A stretch of 54,743 bases of DNA from Aeribacillus composti (GCF_007827555.1 NZ_VISS01000029.1:1-54743), one strand, 5' to 3'. Positions 1-9,275 are shown, numbered from the stretch's first letter. Notes: a model not told the origin generated them from the sequence alone. Program-made: numbers and translations.

Positions 1-93
1 GCAGTGCCACCTTTCTTTAGGTTTTGTCTTTTTGGCACAAATTCACAAAAATTAATTAACAGAAAATTCTAACTATATTTATGCAATGCTAAT

Positions 94-120
94 GGAAGCT
101 GCTGATAAGCAGCAGCTTCC
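94..120 (-). terminator. Probable terminator of the LysM/SleB hydrolase gene
   Basis: A perfect 11-bp inverted repeat (GGAAGCTGCTG, 94-104, with CAGCAGCTTCC, 110-120) and a 5-nt loop abuts the stop codon of the minus-strand gene ending at 121. The bases that follow on the minus strand are not strongly U-rich, so termination efficiency is uncertain. Confidence 0.6.
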
Positions 121-702
121 TTATTTCGCAAAGACGTGATCGCCTATCACAATTGTTGTGTTTTTAGTTCGAACCCATTGGTCGTCCGTCTTTTTCGGAT
201 TATAAAAATATAGGGAGCCTTGACCTAAACCGTGGAATGCCAAAGCTTCATTTACTGCTCTTTTGGATTCCTCACTTGCAGGCTTGTTAATCTCTCCATT
301 TGCTACAGGAGTAAATTGGCGATCTTGATAAATAACCTCTGTAATTGTATCAGGATATAAAGGGCTGTCTACGCGATTTAGTACAACAGTGGCAACCGCA
401 ACTTTTCCTTCGTATGGTTCTCCTTTTGCTTCTGCTTCTACTAATCTAGCCAATAAATCTTTTTCACTTGCTGAGATAGTTGGCGGAATAGTCAACTCTT
501 CTCCAACATATAGTTCATCAGTTGTTTTATTGTTAACGGATTTTAGTTTTTGAACTGAAACCCCGTATTTTAGACCAATTTTCCAGAGTGTATCTCCTTC
601 TTTCACCGAATAGGCAGCGCTTGCCTCACTTCCTTGTCCGGTGAAAACAATGGCAGCAAGAGCAATAAATGAGGAGAAGATGAATTTTTTTATTTTCTTC
701 AT
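121..702 (-). CDS. LysM domain cell wall hydrolase, SleB/CwlJ type
   Basis: Predicted exported peptidoglycan hydrolase of 193 aa. The start at 702 is chosen because GGAGG lies 7 nt upstream and the protein then opens with a typical signal peptide (KKIKK followed by a hydrophobic stretch and an ASA-type cleavage region). Next come one LysM repeat (YSVKEGDTLWKIG, about residues 30-75), which binds glycan strands, and a C-terminal Hydrolase_2 (SleB/CwlJ) domain containing the EAEAKGE and VATVVLNRV motifs. Family members are lytic transglycosylase-like enzymes acting on spore cortex or cell wall. Whether this one works in germination or vegetative growth cannot be told from sequence. It is monocistronic, with a hairpin directly downstream. 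Confidence 0.85.
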   Translation of the reverse strand: MKKIKKFIFSSFIALAAIVFTGQGSEASAAYSVKEGDTLWKIGLKYGVSVQKLKSVNNKTTDELYVGEELTIPPTISASEKDLLARLVEAEAKGEPYEGKVAVATVVLNRVDSPLYPDTITEVIYQDRQFTPVANGEINKPASEESKRAVNEALAFHGLGQGSLYFYNPKKTDDQWVRTKNTTIVIGDHVFAK

Positions 703-966
703 AAATCCTACCTCCTTTTTTTCGCTCTCTATTACCCTAACATCTTCTAATCTAGAATTCATTAAAAAATCTTTTCATATTATTCATAAATATTCCAGCA
801 AAGGTTCGGCGTTTACATATGTCTTTTGGAAACATTTTGCTGAATACACTGTACTTTGTTCTTTTAGAAACTCCCTGCACAAGAGATATTTTTCCATAAC
901 AATTTCCCATTGGTATAAAGTTTTACATATTTTGGACTTACACCTATATTCGAGTTTTAAATCATA

Positions 967-1002
967 AAAAAAGACAAGACAAATGAATGTCCTGTCTTTT
1001 TT
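967..1002. terminator. Bidirectional terminator
   Basis: GACAAGACA (973-981) and TGTCCTGTC (988-996) pair with one mismatch, flanked by an A-run and a T-run. It lies just downstream of the minus-strand oxidoreductase ending at 1007. The rest of 703-966 is AT-rich and shows no convincing gene. Confidence 0.6.
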
Positions 1003-1006
1003 GAAA

Positions 1007-1570
1007 TTAATTTTTCAATATATCATGATCGACGTACCGTTCGCCATTCAGCTCGCTGATGACATTGATGGCCACTTTTGCACCGTCACCTGCGGTAATG
1101 ATTGTATGTACACTTACGCCAGCAGCTGTACCTGCTGCCCAAATTCCGTCAATATTTGTTTTTCCATTTGAATCCACATCGAATATTGTTTTGATGCGAG
1201 GCTCTGTTCCGTCTTTTGTTTTTAATCCAATTTTCTCGGCTAAATCCGTCAATACTCCTGTCGCTAAAATGACATGCTTCGCTTCATACGAACCGCCATC
1301 GGTTTTGACGACGTGTCCATCCTGTTTTGTTTCAATTGTTTCCACTTGCTCGTTTTTTATTTCTGCTCCAAACTTTTCCGCCTGTTTTTTCCCAATATCG
1401 ATTAAATCAGGACCTGTAATTTCTAAAACACCATAGTGGTTTTCGATCCATGCCCTTTTCGTCATTGATTTATCGTGATCTAAAACTAATGTTTTCTTTC
1501 CAGCCTTCGCCGTAAACAACGCAGCACTTGCCCCCGCAGGACCGGCACCAACAATAATCACATCGTACAT
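1007..1570 (-). CDS. Short thioredoxin-reductase-like FAD oxidoreductase
   Basis: A 187-aa flavoprotein. An N-terminal FAD-binding GxGxxG (VGAGPAGASAA, residues 7-17) and a C-terminal FAD motif (GIWAAGTAAG about residue 142, then ITAGDGAKVA) are both present. The protein is much shorter than thioredoxin reductase (about 310 aa): the inserted NADPH-binding domain and the redox-active CxxC pair are missing. A partner protein probably supplies or takes electrons, or it is not a disulfide reductase. Such short proteins occur widely in Bacillaceae without an assigned role. The gene stands alone, with a good Shine-Dalgarno sequence (GGAGG) and a downstream terminator. Confidence 0.75.
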   Translation of the reverse strand: MYDVIIVGAGPAGASAALFTAKAGKKTLVLDHDKSMTKRAWIENHYGVLEITGPDLIDIGKKQAEKFGAEIKNEQVETIETKQDGHVVKTDGGSYEAKHVILATGVLTDLAEKIGLKTKDGTEPRIKTIFDVDSNGKTNIDGIWAAGTAAGVSVHTIITAGDGAKVAINVISELNGERYVDHDILKN

Positions 1571-2568
1571 CTTAACTCCTCCTTTGCAAAAAATGTTTAT
1601 AATTTCATTGTAAGCGCAATCGAAAAAAAATGTAAAGAAACTTGCTTACCAATTCTGAAAATTAAAAAATTCATATATAATCTCCCTTCTCCAGCTGAAC
1701 ATAAAACCTTTTGTAGGCTGGAGTCCCGAAGTAAAAACCGCTTATCCCCAACTGATCTATTTTCAGAATACAGTAAAAAACGCTATTAAAATTCGCTATG
1801 CGGCTTCCGACACCCCAATGTGCAATGTTCCACAAAACTGCTACATAAGTCCGCCGGAGGAAGAAAAACATGAAAGTCAGTATATGACACTCCTTTGGCG
1901 ATTGACATTACAAACGATACTTAGTCGTAATCCATATTATGCAAATTCAGGTGAATTTTCTCAGCAGACTGAACCATATATTAAAGAAAGAGCGTCTAAA
2001 TATATTAGTTGGAAACTTCTAGAATGGAATAAATCATCATTTACTTAAAAAAAATAGGGAAGCTTTCGTTTAGCAACAAAAAATTTATTTATGAAATGAA
2101 CATTACAACGGCTCTGCTAGCAGCAAATCGACCATTCAACATCTTGAATATTTGATAAATATTTTACGCATTCTCTCGGCTTCTTTATTCACCGCTAGAT
2201 CGTCACGAAACAGGTTGAGATAAAGGTTTCGAACGACAACTAACATTTAAAATAGATCCATACCTCTTTACGAAGCTTTCAAAAAAGATTGGTGAAGCGC
2301 ATATCCAAACCGAAGCAAGAATGAAATGACAAGAAGATAAAGAATCATCAAGTACATGAATCAAGCTCAAGAAAACGGACTGAAACAATATATTTATGAT
2401 GATATTTCGAATTTCACAAGGATCGTAGAAATGGATGGATATAAAAGCCAATTTTAAAAAAATTTATTAAAAATGGAAAACGGCTTTGACATCTTTTCAT
2501 CCTGATAGTACTCTATATTCGTTGACATTTTACATACGGCATTTATTTAAAGAAGGCAGTGAACATTA
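1571..2568. other. About 1-kb stretch without a convincing gene; possible decayed coding remnants
   Basis: No intact gene is recognised. Short open stretches at about 1870-2047 (plus) and 2215-2455 (plus, interrupted by a stop and a frame change) have protein-like composition but no recognisable family. They look like eroded coding sequence. A TTGACA-like hexamer at 2522-2527 may serve the downstream deacetylase gene. Confidence 0.35.
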
Positions 2569-3960
2569 GTGAAATCGTTTGTATGGAAAATAAGCGGCAT
2601 CGTTTTCATTTCGATCATTTTCATTTTTTTAATGTCTTTTTATTACAAAACATTAAGGGTACAGTCTGTCCCAGCAAATGGAAGCAAACAAATAGAAAAA
2701 TCGCAATATGATGGAGTTGACTTAATTTCAGATATTGAGGATAAAAAAGAATTCCATTCCGCCATACACTATCCGAGATTTCAAAGCAGCAAACTGAATG
2801 CATCCATCCAGTCTTACGTCAAAGAAGAGAAAAGACGGTTTCACGAACAAATTCAATCCCAAAAATGGCGCTTGTTCAAAGATCCGTCGAATTTTTCTCT
2901 GACTTTTCGCCTCTATCCGGTCACAGACAGCGTCTATTCTTTTGTTTTTACTTCAGAAAGCCATTCAGATGGGGAAAAAGAAAGTAAAGACTTTAAAATC
3001 TTCATAGTCGATTTGGCAGCAGAACGTTTTATAAACAGCCAAGACATTCTTGAAATCGATGAAAAAACAAAAGAAAAGCTGCATGTTCAATTGACGGACC
3101 AGTTTCTTCAATCAAAAAAATATAAAAAAAGCTTTAGCAAAAAGAAGCTTAACAAGTGGCTCAATCACCCATATAACGATTTTTCCAATATTTATTTGAC
3201 AAACAAATTCATTGTTTTCAAGTTTCATAGCAATGAAGTAACAGAAGGTGCTGAAAGTCCTGAAATTTCCATTCCTTTAACGAAAGGAAAAGAGTTATTG
3301 ACAGAGGAGTGGCGGAAGCGATTATGGATGGAAGAAAACAAACCAAAAAAAGCAGAACCATTGCCGAAAAAACCTCCCATCCAAAAAGACGAGCCGATCA
3401 AAAGCAAAAAAATAGTTGCTCTAACATTTGATGACGGACCTCACCCAAAATATACAACAGAAATTTTGGATTTATTAAAATCGTATCATGCAAAAGCCAC
3501 TTTTTTTGTGATTGGTCAAAGAGTTAATTTTTATCCTAATATTGTAAAAAGAATAGGTTCGGAAGGACATGAAATTTGCAACCACAGCTTTAGCCATAAA
3601 GATTTTACAACTATAAAAAAAGAGAAAATACTTGAAGAAATAAATATGACCGATCAAGAAATTTTCAAGGCATCGGGCTTAAAAGCGAATTGCGTCCGCC
3701 CTCCATATGGGGCTGTTAATCAAAAGGTCAGATCAGCTATTGAAAAGCCTATCATTCTATGGACTGTAGATACATTAGATTGGAAAACGGATGACCCAAA
3801 AAAAGTACTTAAAATCGTTCAAGCCAAGACAAAAAACGGTTCCATCATTTTAATGCACGATATTCATTCATCCACAGTAGAGGCATTGAAGCTAATCTTG
3901 CCATATTTAAAACAACAAGGTTATGAGTTTGTAACTGTATCAGAGATATCAAAAAAATGA
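2569..3960 (+). CDS. pdaC: PdaC-like polysaccharide deacetylase (DUF3298 + NodB domain)
   Basis: A 463-aa membrane-anchored or exported protein: N-terminal hydrophobic segment (about residues 5-28), a DUF4163/DUF3298-type region (about 45-245), a Lys/Pro-rich linker (about 250-280), then a NodB polysaccharide deacetylase domain (about 280-463). NodB motifs are visible: TFDDGPHP (metal/catalytic Asp-Asp), HSFSHKD (metal-binding His pair), RPPYGA, and LMHDIH near the C terminus. Length and domain order match Bacillus subtilis PdaC, a peptidoglycan N-acetylmuramic acid deacetylase that confers lysozyme tolerance. The start is GTG with an AAGGCAGTG-like upstream sequence. Substrate is inferred by analogy; chitooligosaccharide or GlcNAc deacetylation is an alternative. 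Confidence 0.8.
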   Translation: MKSFVWKISGIVFISIIFIFLMSFYYKTLRVQSVPANGSKQIEKSQYDGVDLISDIEDKKEFHSAIHYPRFQSSKLNASIQSYVKEEKRRFHEQIQSQKWRLFKDPSNFSLTFRLYPVTDSVYSFVFTSESHSDGEKESKDFKIFIVDLAAERFINSQDILEIDEKTKEKLHVQLTDQFLQSKKYKKSFSKKKLNKWLNHPYNDFSNIYLTNKFIVFKFHSNEVTEGAESPEISIPLTKGKELLTEEWRKRLWMEENKPKKAEPLPKKPPIQKDEPIKSKKIVALTFDDGPHPKYTTEILDLLKSYHAKATFFVIGQRVNFYPNIVKRIGSEGHEICNHSFSHKDFTTIKKEKILEEINMTDQEIFKASGLKANCVRPPYGAVNQKVRSAIEKPIILWTVDTLDWKTDDPKKVLKIVQAKTKNGSIILMHDIHSSTVEALKLILPYLKQQGYEFVTVSEISKK

Positions 3961-4238
3961 AATCCTCGTCACATGCAGTTGGCGACCGAAATATTAAATG
4001 CATACAATGCCTATTCTTATAGTGTTGAATGCGATCCGCTTCCCAAATCTATGGAAACGTTCAACAGAAATTTTGAAAGCTGAAACGTTTGATGCCTATT
4101 TTAATGAAAAAAATGATCTGTCCTGCTAAAGAAGCTTTGCAGTGGAAATGTGTGAAAAGGAAAAGGGATTTTAAAGCGATTCCCATAAAAAGATGTTCCA
4201 GTATTTTAACGTTTGCACTCATTTTTGGCCATAAAAGC

Positions 4239-4278
4239 AGGGATCCAAAAAGGTCAGCATTTTGGGTCCCTTTCTTTT
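4239..4278 (+). terminator. Rho-independent terminator
   Basis: A 12-bp stem (AGGGATCCAAAA, 4239-4250, with TTTTGGGTCCCT, 4260-4271, one G-U pair) is followed by TTCTTTT. It points along the plus strand, about 280 bp beyond the deacetylase stop. Confidence 0.7.
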
Positions 4279-4608
4279 GTCAAGTTGTAACAGCTGGTGC
4301 CGATTGATGTACACAATAGAGCAATTGATTTGCTTTTCCTTGCAGAAAGTTGATTGCTTATAAACCAGACGTCGTTGCTCTACGTTTTTCATTTAATGCA
4401 CAAATACGTTTATACTGCTGTTATTCATGGGCAGTGCATGCCGCAAACCGCCTTTCTTGCCACAACAATTGTAAAGTATTCCCAAAACAGCTTCTGCTGT
4501 AATTTAAGGCATATTGTTATTCTCTGCAGTGCCCATCCCCTCTTCATTTCATCCTATCCAGTAATGATCAAAAGCTTTGAACAATTTCTCCCTTTCACTT
4601 TATAGCAA

Positions 4609-4650
4609 ACAAAAAAAGCCCATTTTAGCTCGTATGTAAACTAAAATGGA
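4609..4650 (-). terminator. Terminator of the universal stress protein gene
   Basis: CCATTTTAG (4620-4628) pairs with CTAAAATGG (4641-4649). On the minus strand the stem is followed by a T-run (4611-4617). Confidence 0.75.
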
Positions 4651-4664
4651 CAAATTTCTTATTT

Positions 4665-5081
4665 TTATTTAATGATTAAGACTGGACAGTGAGCCTCTTG
4701 AGCTACTTTTCGGCTGACGCTTCCCAACAACGTTGCTTTAAGCGCGCCTTTTCCTGCACTCCCCATTACAATGATGGAATAGTCATGTTCTTTTGCATAA
4801 TCCGTAATAATTGTTGCTGGCTCTCCTTGGAAAATATGTGTTTCATGCGGGACGTTGCTTTCAGTAAGGAATTCAATCGCTGGTTTTAAAATCGCTTCGT
4901 TCTCTTCATCAATTAATTTGGAAATATCAACAAAATAATACTGCTCTGTAAATCTTAAATTATTGATATGCAAAATCGTAATTTTTTCAGACCCAACTGT
5001 TTTGGCAAGTTTTACAGCATGCTCAAGCGCGCGTGTAGAATGGGCAGATCCATCCATAGGAACTAATATTTTTTTGTACAT
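4665..5081 (-). CDS. Universal stress protein, UspA family
   Basis: A 138-aa cytosolic protein with the Usp fold: N-terminal KILVPMDGS strand-loop and the C-terminal ATP-binding motif G-x2-G-x9-G-S/T (GSAGKGALKATLLGSVS). An ATP-binding, UspA-like stress or dormancy protein is expected. The start at 5081 (MYKK) is preferred over upstream ATGs because GGAGGGG then sits 6 nt upstream. It is monocistronic and faces away from the DUF420 gene. Confidence 0.85.
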   Translation of the reverse strand: MYKKILVPMDGSAHSTRALEHAVKLAKTVGSEKITILHINNLRFTEQYYFVDISKLIDEENEAILKPAIEFLTESNVPHETHIFQGEPATIITDYAKEHDYSIIVMGSAGKGALKATLLGSVSRKVAQEAHCPVLIIK

Positions 5082-5251
5082 CCTCATCCCCTCCAAAAGA
5101 ACTATTTTTTCTTTATTTCCATTTTATCAAAATTTTTCTAGAATTTAAGTAGAGATTTGTCAAAATTTCGATTTTCACCACTTTGTCACTTTTAAATCCA
5201 TTTTAAAATGATAAAATATACAATGAGAAAATTTATGTTAGGAGGAAAAAA

Positions 5252-5809
5252 ATGGACTCCATTCAAAACTATGAACAGCCTCACAACAAAAAAAATTACA
5301 CCGGCATTGTTGTGACACTCTCAGTTATTATAAATGCCGTTATTTTACTGTTATTTTTCTCTCCACTCGGATATCGAGGCGAAGTCCATTTTGATTTGAC
5401 GATTTTCCCAAGACTTAATGCGATTTTTAACAGCTTTACGTTCGTCTTTCTGCTCGCTGCTCTTTATGCAATTAAAAAGAAAAATATCAAAGTACACCGG
5501 AACTTTATCATCGCAGCGTTTACAACGACCACCTTATTTTGTATTTCTTATTTAACCTATCATTTTTTGCAATCTGAACCGACCCGTTATGGCGGTGAAG
5601 GATTTATGAAAACATTTTATTTATTTATTCTTACTTCCCATAGTATATTAGCAGCCGTCATTGTTCCGCTTGCATTGTTTGCCTTTTTCTGGGGAATGTC
5701 AAGACAGGTAGAAAAACACCGGAAAATTGTTCGCTGGGCGATGCCGATTTGGCTATACGTCTCATTTACTGGTGTTCTTGTATACATCTTGATTTCTCCT
5801 TATTATTAA
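5252..5809 (+). CDS. DUF420 membrane protein (CtaM/YozB-like)
   Basis: A 185-aa integral membrane protein with about five hydrophobic segments (residues about 18-38, 55-75, 85-107, 122-147, 160-182). Conserved DUF420 features include the KxHRNF segment after helix 2 and the C-terminal HRKIVRWAMPIWLYVSFTG block. Relatives in Staphylococcus (CtaM) are needed to mature the haem a-containing cytochrome oxidase, and Bacillus YozB is the orthologue. The likely role is therefore respiratory oxidase biogenesis at the membrane. The ribosome binding site AGGAGG is strong. A terminator follows 4 nt after the stop codon. Confidence 0.75.
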   Translation: MDSIQNYEQPHNKKNYTGIVVTLSVIINAVILLLFFSPLGYRGEVHFDLTIFPRLNAIFNSFTFVFLLAALYAIKKKNIKVHRNFIIAAFTTTTLFCISYLTYHFLQSEPTRYGGEGFMKTFYLFILTSHSILAAVIVPLALFAFFWGMSRQVEKHRKIVRWAMPIWLYVSFTGVLVYILISPYY

Positions 5810-5813
5810 AAAA

Positions 5814-5851
5814 AGAAGGTTGACCGAGCTGTCCGGTCAACCTTCTTTTTC
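5814..5851. terminator. Strong bidirectional terminator
   Basis: A perfect 14-bp stem (AAGAAGGTTGACCG, 5814-5827, with CGGTCAACCTTCTT, 5835-5848), with A-run upstream and T-run downstream. It serves the convergent DUF420 and alpha/beta hydrolase genes. Confidence 0.9.
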
Positions 5852-5868
5852 GTTTAGAAACTCTTTCA

Positions 5869-6681
5869 TTAAATAATCTTTTTTTTTCGATCATCGTTTA
5901 ACTTTCTTTGCCGTTCAAGCCATTCTCCTGTTTGTTGAAACAATTCGGTTGAATGACAAATAGACGAAAATGTATGGTTTCCGCCGATAATGAGTGATTT
6001 TTCAACGCTGTTAGCCCTTTTTTTGAAGCTTTTTTCATACAGGCAAGCATAAGAAGGAGAAATGACTTCATCTTCTGTTCCGTGGGCAACGAATACGTCA
6101 CCTGTAAACGATTTTGCCTCTTGTAAAGGAGTGTACTGTTCAAGCGAGTGGAAAAATGTTTTCGTTAAGGAATAGCCTTCATAATCAACATATTGGCTTG
6201 ATTCTGCTTCTTCTAAGCCTTCCTTTCCAACTATGGCCGCTATATCTTCAAATGGCCGACCGACCGCTCCCCAAATCGCCAAATTCTTCACGCGGTCATC
6301 CCGTACAGCTGTGAGTGTCGCCACTGCTCCTCCTAAACTATGGCCAAGCAAATATAATTCATGTTTGTCGATGAAAGGAAGCTTTTCAACAAAATCGATA
6401 ACATGAATCGTTTGTTCAATAAAGCGGTCGAGGCCATAAGTTCCGTAAATACCGCTGCTTTCGCCGCAGCCTTCGTAATCAAACCGCAAAACTGCAAATC
6501 CGAGCGAAGCAAAATGGTTGGCTGCTTTGACGAACAATCGGTTGACACCTATTCGGCTTCCTATAAAACCGTGACAAATAACAACAACCGGAAATTTTTC
6601 GTTTTTAGCTGGAGCGTTCGGTATATGCAATGTGGCAGCTAACGATGCCTGTTGGCTCGGAATATAGTACATTTTTTCCAT
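5869..6681 (-). CDS. Alpha/beta hydrolase (serine esterase/aminopeptidase-like)
   Basis: A 270-aa alpha/beta-hydrolase fold enzyme. Visible motifs: oxyanion-hole HGF (VVVICHGFIGSR), the nucleophile elbow GHSLGG, an acid in the GTEDEV segment and the catalytic His in GGNHTF. It has no signal peptide, so it is cytosolic. Sequence style matches the S9/hydrolase_4 group of carboxylesterase or feruloyl-esterase-like proteins; the substrate is unknown. The start at 6681 is supported by AAAGGTGG 7-9 nt upstream. The upstream extension to 6744 has no initiation signal. Confidence 0.8.
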   Translation of the reverse strand: MEKMYYIPSQQASLAATLHIPNAPAKNEKFPVVVICHGFIGSRIGVNRLFVKAANHFASLGFAVLRFDYEGCGESSGIYGTYGLDRFIEQTIHVIDFVEKLPFIDKHELYLLGHSLGGAVATLTAVRDDRVKNLAIWGAVGRPFEDIAAIVGKEGLEEAESSQYVDYEGYSLTKTFFHSLEQYTPLQEAKSFTGDVFVAHGTEDEVISPSYACLYEKSFKKRANSVEKSLIIGGNHTFSSICHSTELFQQTGEWLERQRKLNDDRKKKII

Positions 6682-6768
6682 AAAATTAACCACCTTTAAT
6701 CGTTCGTTTTTTTTATTATAATGTTTATAATTCCGATAAGTCAAGTATGTTTTTGGGGATTTAAACCC

Positions 6769-6800
6769 AAAAAAAAAGCAATCTTAACAGTTTGCTTTTG
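6769..6800 (-). terminator. Terminator of the dipeptidase gene
   Basis: AAGCAA (6776-6781) pairs with TTGCTT (6792-6797); on the minus strand a run of about nine T follows. Confidence 0.65.
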
Positions 6801-6803
6801 CAC

Positions 6804-7730
6804 CTATTTCGGTAAATGATTGAGAAAATTTTGATACGCAAATCCTTTCACTTCGTCCTCATTATAATATTTCAGCAGTTCATTGATCAAGTTTTGTGTT
6901 TTTGCCGCATCTTCCAATCCTATTACTTTTTGCTCAATTCCGTCAAAATCAGAGCCAAGTCCGATTTGTTTCACTCCACCTAGCATGCAAAAATGGTCGA
7001 TATGTTTGATTACATCTTTGATTGCTGCCTGATCATTAGTTGTTAAAAATTGGGGCGCGTACACGATGTGAATGGTACCGCCTTTTTGAAACATTGCCCT
7101 TGCCTGTTCATCGGTTAAATTGCGCTGATGATCACATAAGGCGCGGGCGTTTGAATGGGTCGCAATCGGATAATCCGCAAGCTCGATTACATCCCAAAAC
7201 GCACGCTCGCATAAATGGGAGACATCAGTGAAAACGCGATGCTCATTGTTTGCTTTTATGATTTCCTTGCCAAATGCTGTTACACCAGCGCCTCGATCTT
7301 CAAGTGCTCCATCAGCTGCCAGATTGGCATAATTCCATGTCAATCCAACCGATCGAACTCCCAGCTGATAAAGAAGTCGAAGTTTGTAGAGATCTCCGCC
7401 AATCGCATCAACACCTTCGAGAGTCAGCATCGCCCCAATTTCATGTTCCTCAAGCTTATAAAAATCAGACCAATCCTTTATTTGTTTCATTTCCGGATTG
7501 TTTCCAAGCACTTCTGTAAAAAACAGATCGATTTGTTCAAGCGCCGCTTGGAATTTGTATTCAGTTTTTATTTTTTGATCGATAAAAACGGCAAAGCATT
7601 GAACCTTAATTTTACCTTTGATCAATCTTTGTTTATTCGTATCCAAATACGAGGCGTTAGCAAACTTCAGCTTTCCTTTAGCATTCGCCAGCTTCATCAG
7701 CGCATCACAATGAAGATCAATAATATTCAT
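6804..7730 (-). CDS. Membrane dipeptidase, peptidase M19 family
   Basis: A 308-aa zinc dipeptidase of the renal dipeptidase family. Metal ligands and signatures are visible: HxD near the N terminus (DLHCDA), the bridging Glu in LTLEGVD, DVSHL, the HSNAR motif and GSDFDG near the C terminus. There is no signal peptide, so it should be cytosolic. Family members cleave dipeptides, including D-amino-acid-containing ones. Its neighbour in the same direction is D-amino acid aminotransferase, which fits a shared role in D-amino acid or wall peptide salvage, although a terminator separates them. Confidence 0.85.
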   Translation of the reverse strand: MNIIDLHCDALMKLANAKGKLKFANASYLDTNKQRLIKGKIKVQCFAVFIDQKIKTEYKFQAALEQIDLFFTEVLGNNPEMKQIKDWSDFYKLEEHEIGAMLTLEGVDAIGGDLYKLRLLYQLGVRSVGLTWNYANLAADGALEDRGAGVTAFGKEIIKANNEHRVFTDVSHLCERAFWDVIELADYPIATHSNARALCDHQRNLTDEQARAMFQKGGTIHIVYAPQFLTTNDQAAIKDVIKHIDHFCMLGGVKQIGLGSDFDGIEQKVIGLEDAAKTQNLINELLKYYNEDEVKGFAYQNFLNHLPK

Positions 7731-7751
7731 GTTTTCCCCCTGTTTTTTATG

Positions 7752-7793
7752 ATAAAAAAAAGCCTGGCAGGAAAGATTTCTTGCAGGCTTTTA
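7752..7793 (-). terminator. Terminator of the D-amino acid aminotransferase gene
   Basis: AAAGCCTG and CAGGCTTT pair around an inner, partly paired loop. On the minus strand the stem is followed by a T-run (7754-7760). Confidence 0.75.
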
Positions 7794-7808
7794 CATTCAA
7801 TAGGCTCG

Positions 7809-8648
7809 TTATTCGTTTGCGATTTTTTCTTGGAATTTTTGATAAAGTGTTGTCGCGATCTCACCCGGTTTTCCCGTGCCAATTTTTTGCCCGTCTACGG
7901 TCACGATTGGTAAAATTTCAGAAGTTGTGCTCGTAATGAAGACTTCATCGCTTTCAAGTACATCCTCTTTCGTAAACTTTTCTTCTACTAATGTTAAACC
8001 TTCTGTTTCAATGATCGATTTTACCGCCATTCTTGTAATTCCTGACAATATATGCTTTGATAGCGGCGTCGTATAAATTGTTCCGTTTTTGACGATGAAT
8101 ACGTTGGAGCTCGACCCTTCCGTCACATATTCATCACGGACTAAAATCGCTTCATAGCTTCCTTTTTCATGGGCGGTTTGTTTAGCTAAAATATTCGGCA
8201 ATAAGTTAAGCGATTTAATATAGCAATTGGCCCACCGCTCATCGTCATGGAATATAGCAGAAACGCCGTCCTCCCGCAAATGATGGGGCAATTGCTTTGC
8301 AGGTCTTACGGTCATCGTTGTTGAAACAGAAACATCTGGAAACAAATGATTTCGAACGGCCACTCCGCGCGTAATTTGCAAATAGACGTCGCAATCTGTT
8401 AATCCTGATTTTTCAATTGCTTCTTTTATCAGCTGTTCATATTGCTCCAATGTTTGATCGAGTTTTAATTTAATCGCTTCAGCACTTGTCTGTAACCGCT
8501 CTAAATGCTCGCGCAGCATAAACGGCTTTTTGTTATAAACGCGGATCACCTCATACACTCCGTCGCCAAACTGGTGTCCTCTTTCATCAATCGGGATCAC
8601 CGGTTCATTGAGGTCAACAAAGCGACCATTTACATAACCGATTGACAT
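7809..8648 (-). CDS. dat: D-amino acid (D-alanine) aminotransferase
   Basis: A 279-aa PLP fold-IV aminotransferase. It interconverts D-alanine and 2-oxoglutarate with pyruvate and D-glutamate, supplying D-Glu for peptidoglycan. Signatures include the N-terminal GYVNGRFV, the GHQFGDGVYEVIR block, the PLP-Lys region YIKSLNLLPN (Lys about residue 145) and EGSSSNVF. Length matches Bacillus Dat (about 280 aa). The start at 8648 is preferred because GGGGG is then 8 nt upstream; an in-frame ATG two codons earlier is too close. Confidence 0.9.
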   Translation of the reverse strand: MSIGYVNGRFVDLNEPVIPIDERGHQFGDGVYEVIRVYNKKPFMLREHLERLQTSAEAIKLKLDQTLEQYEQLIKEAIEKSGLTDCDVYLQITRGVAVRNHLFPDVSVSTTMTVRPAKQLPHHLREDGVSAIFHDDERWANCYIKSLNLLPNILAKQTAHEKGSYEAILVRDEYVTEGSSSNVFIVKNGTIYTTPLSKHILSGITRMAVKSIIETEGLTLVEEKFTKEDVLESDEVFITSTTSEILPIVTVDGQKIGTGKPGEIATTLYQKFQEKIANE

Positions 8649-8795
8649 TTTCATATCCCCCTAATTTCCATAATATCTACCAACCATTGTAACATAATTA
8701 TATGAATGGAGGCTTGATCAAAATCAAAAAAGATGCAATGCCTGCACATTTATGATATAAATATCATAAAACATATATGGAAAGGTGGGATTTCC

Positions 8796-9212
8796 ATGGA
8801 CGGCATCCCTCGTCCTCTAGTTAGAACGAATCAATGGACAATTGTTTTGTCTGTTTTGATCACTTGGATCACACACGAGCCGCTTTTTCTTCTTATTCCG
8901 CTTATTGCTGGCTTGATTGGACTCATTTTTGGTGTCAATCCGATTATGGCGGCCGCTAAAACGTTTTTACGAAAACCACATTCGTCCTATCATTTAGAAG
9001 ACAGATCTGATCAGCAATTCAATCAAATCATTGCCTGCACATGCTTGCTGCTAGCTTTTATCGGATTTTCTTTTCATATTGATGTTTTAGGATATATTTT
9101 TTCGATTTTAGTTTTTTCAGCGGCTTTCATTGCGATTTTAGGATTTTGCATCGGCTGCTTTATCCGGTTCCAATGGAAGCAGTATCAATATCGAAAAGCG
9201 AAAAATTCATAA
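8796..9212 (+). CDS. DUF4395 family membrane protein
   Basis: A 138-aa membrane protein beginning GIPRPLVRTNQW, the usual DUF4395 opening, with four hydrophobic segments (about residues 15-35, 40-55, 83-102, 107-130) and a basic C terminus. The start at 8796 has AAAGGTGGG at good spacing. Function is not established; DUF4395 proteins are often linked to thiol or redox membrane systems, but nothing here confirms that. It is convergent with the ECF sigma gene. Confidence 0.7.
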   Translation: MDGIPRPLVRTNQWTIVLSVLITWITHEPLFLLIPLIAGLIGLIFGVNPIMAAAKTFLRKPHSSYHLEDRSDQQFNQIIACTCLLLAFIGFSFHIDVLGYIFSILVFSAAFIAILGFCIGCFIRFQWKQYQYRKAKNS

Positions 9213-9275
9213 GCTTCTCCCCTGATTTTAAAAATCTGGGAAAAGACGTAAAAAAGGGGCAAGAGCACCCGAACT

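Larger units (their letters stand above)
3961..4664. other. Intergenic stretch with no convincing gene
   Basis: Apart from the two terminators listed separately, nothing clear is seen. A 36-codon open stretch (3974-4084, plus) lacks a ribosome binding site and matches no family I know; it may be an eroded gene end. Confidence 0.4.

Noticed and set aside
4239-4278. T-box riboswitch with terminator
   Set aside because: The hairpin looks like a T-box terminator, but no T-box consensus or downstream tRNA-ligase or amino acid gene is present.
7215-7913. A 232-codon plus-strand open frame
   Set aside because: It lies opposite the dipeptidase and aminotransferase genes, has low-complexity antisense composition and no ribosome binding site.
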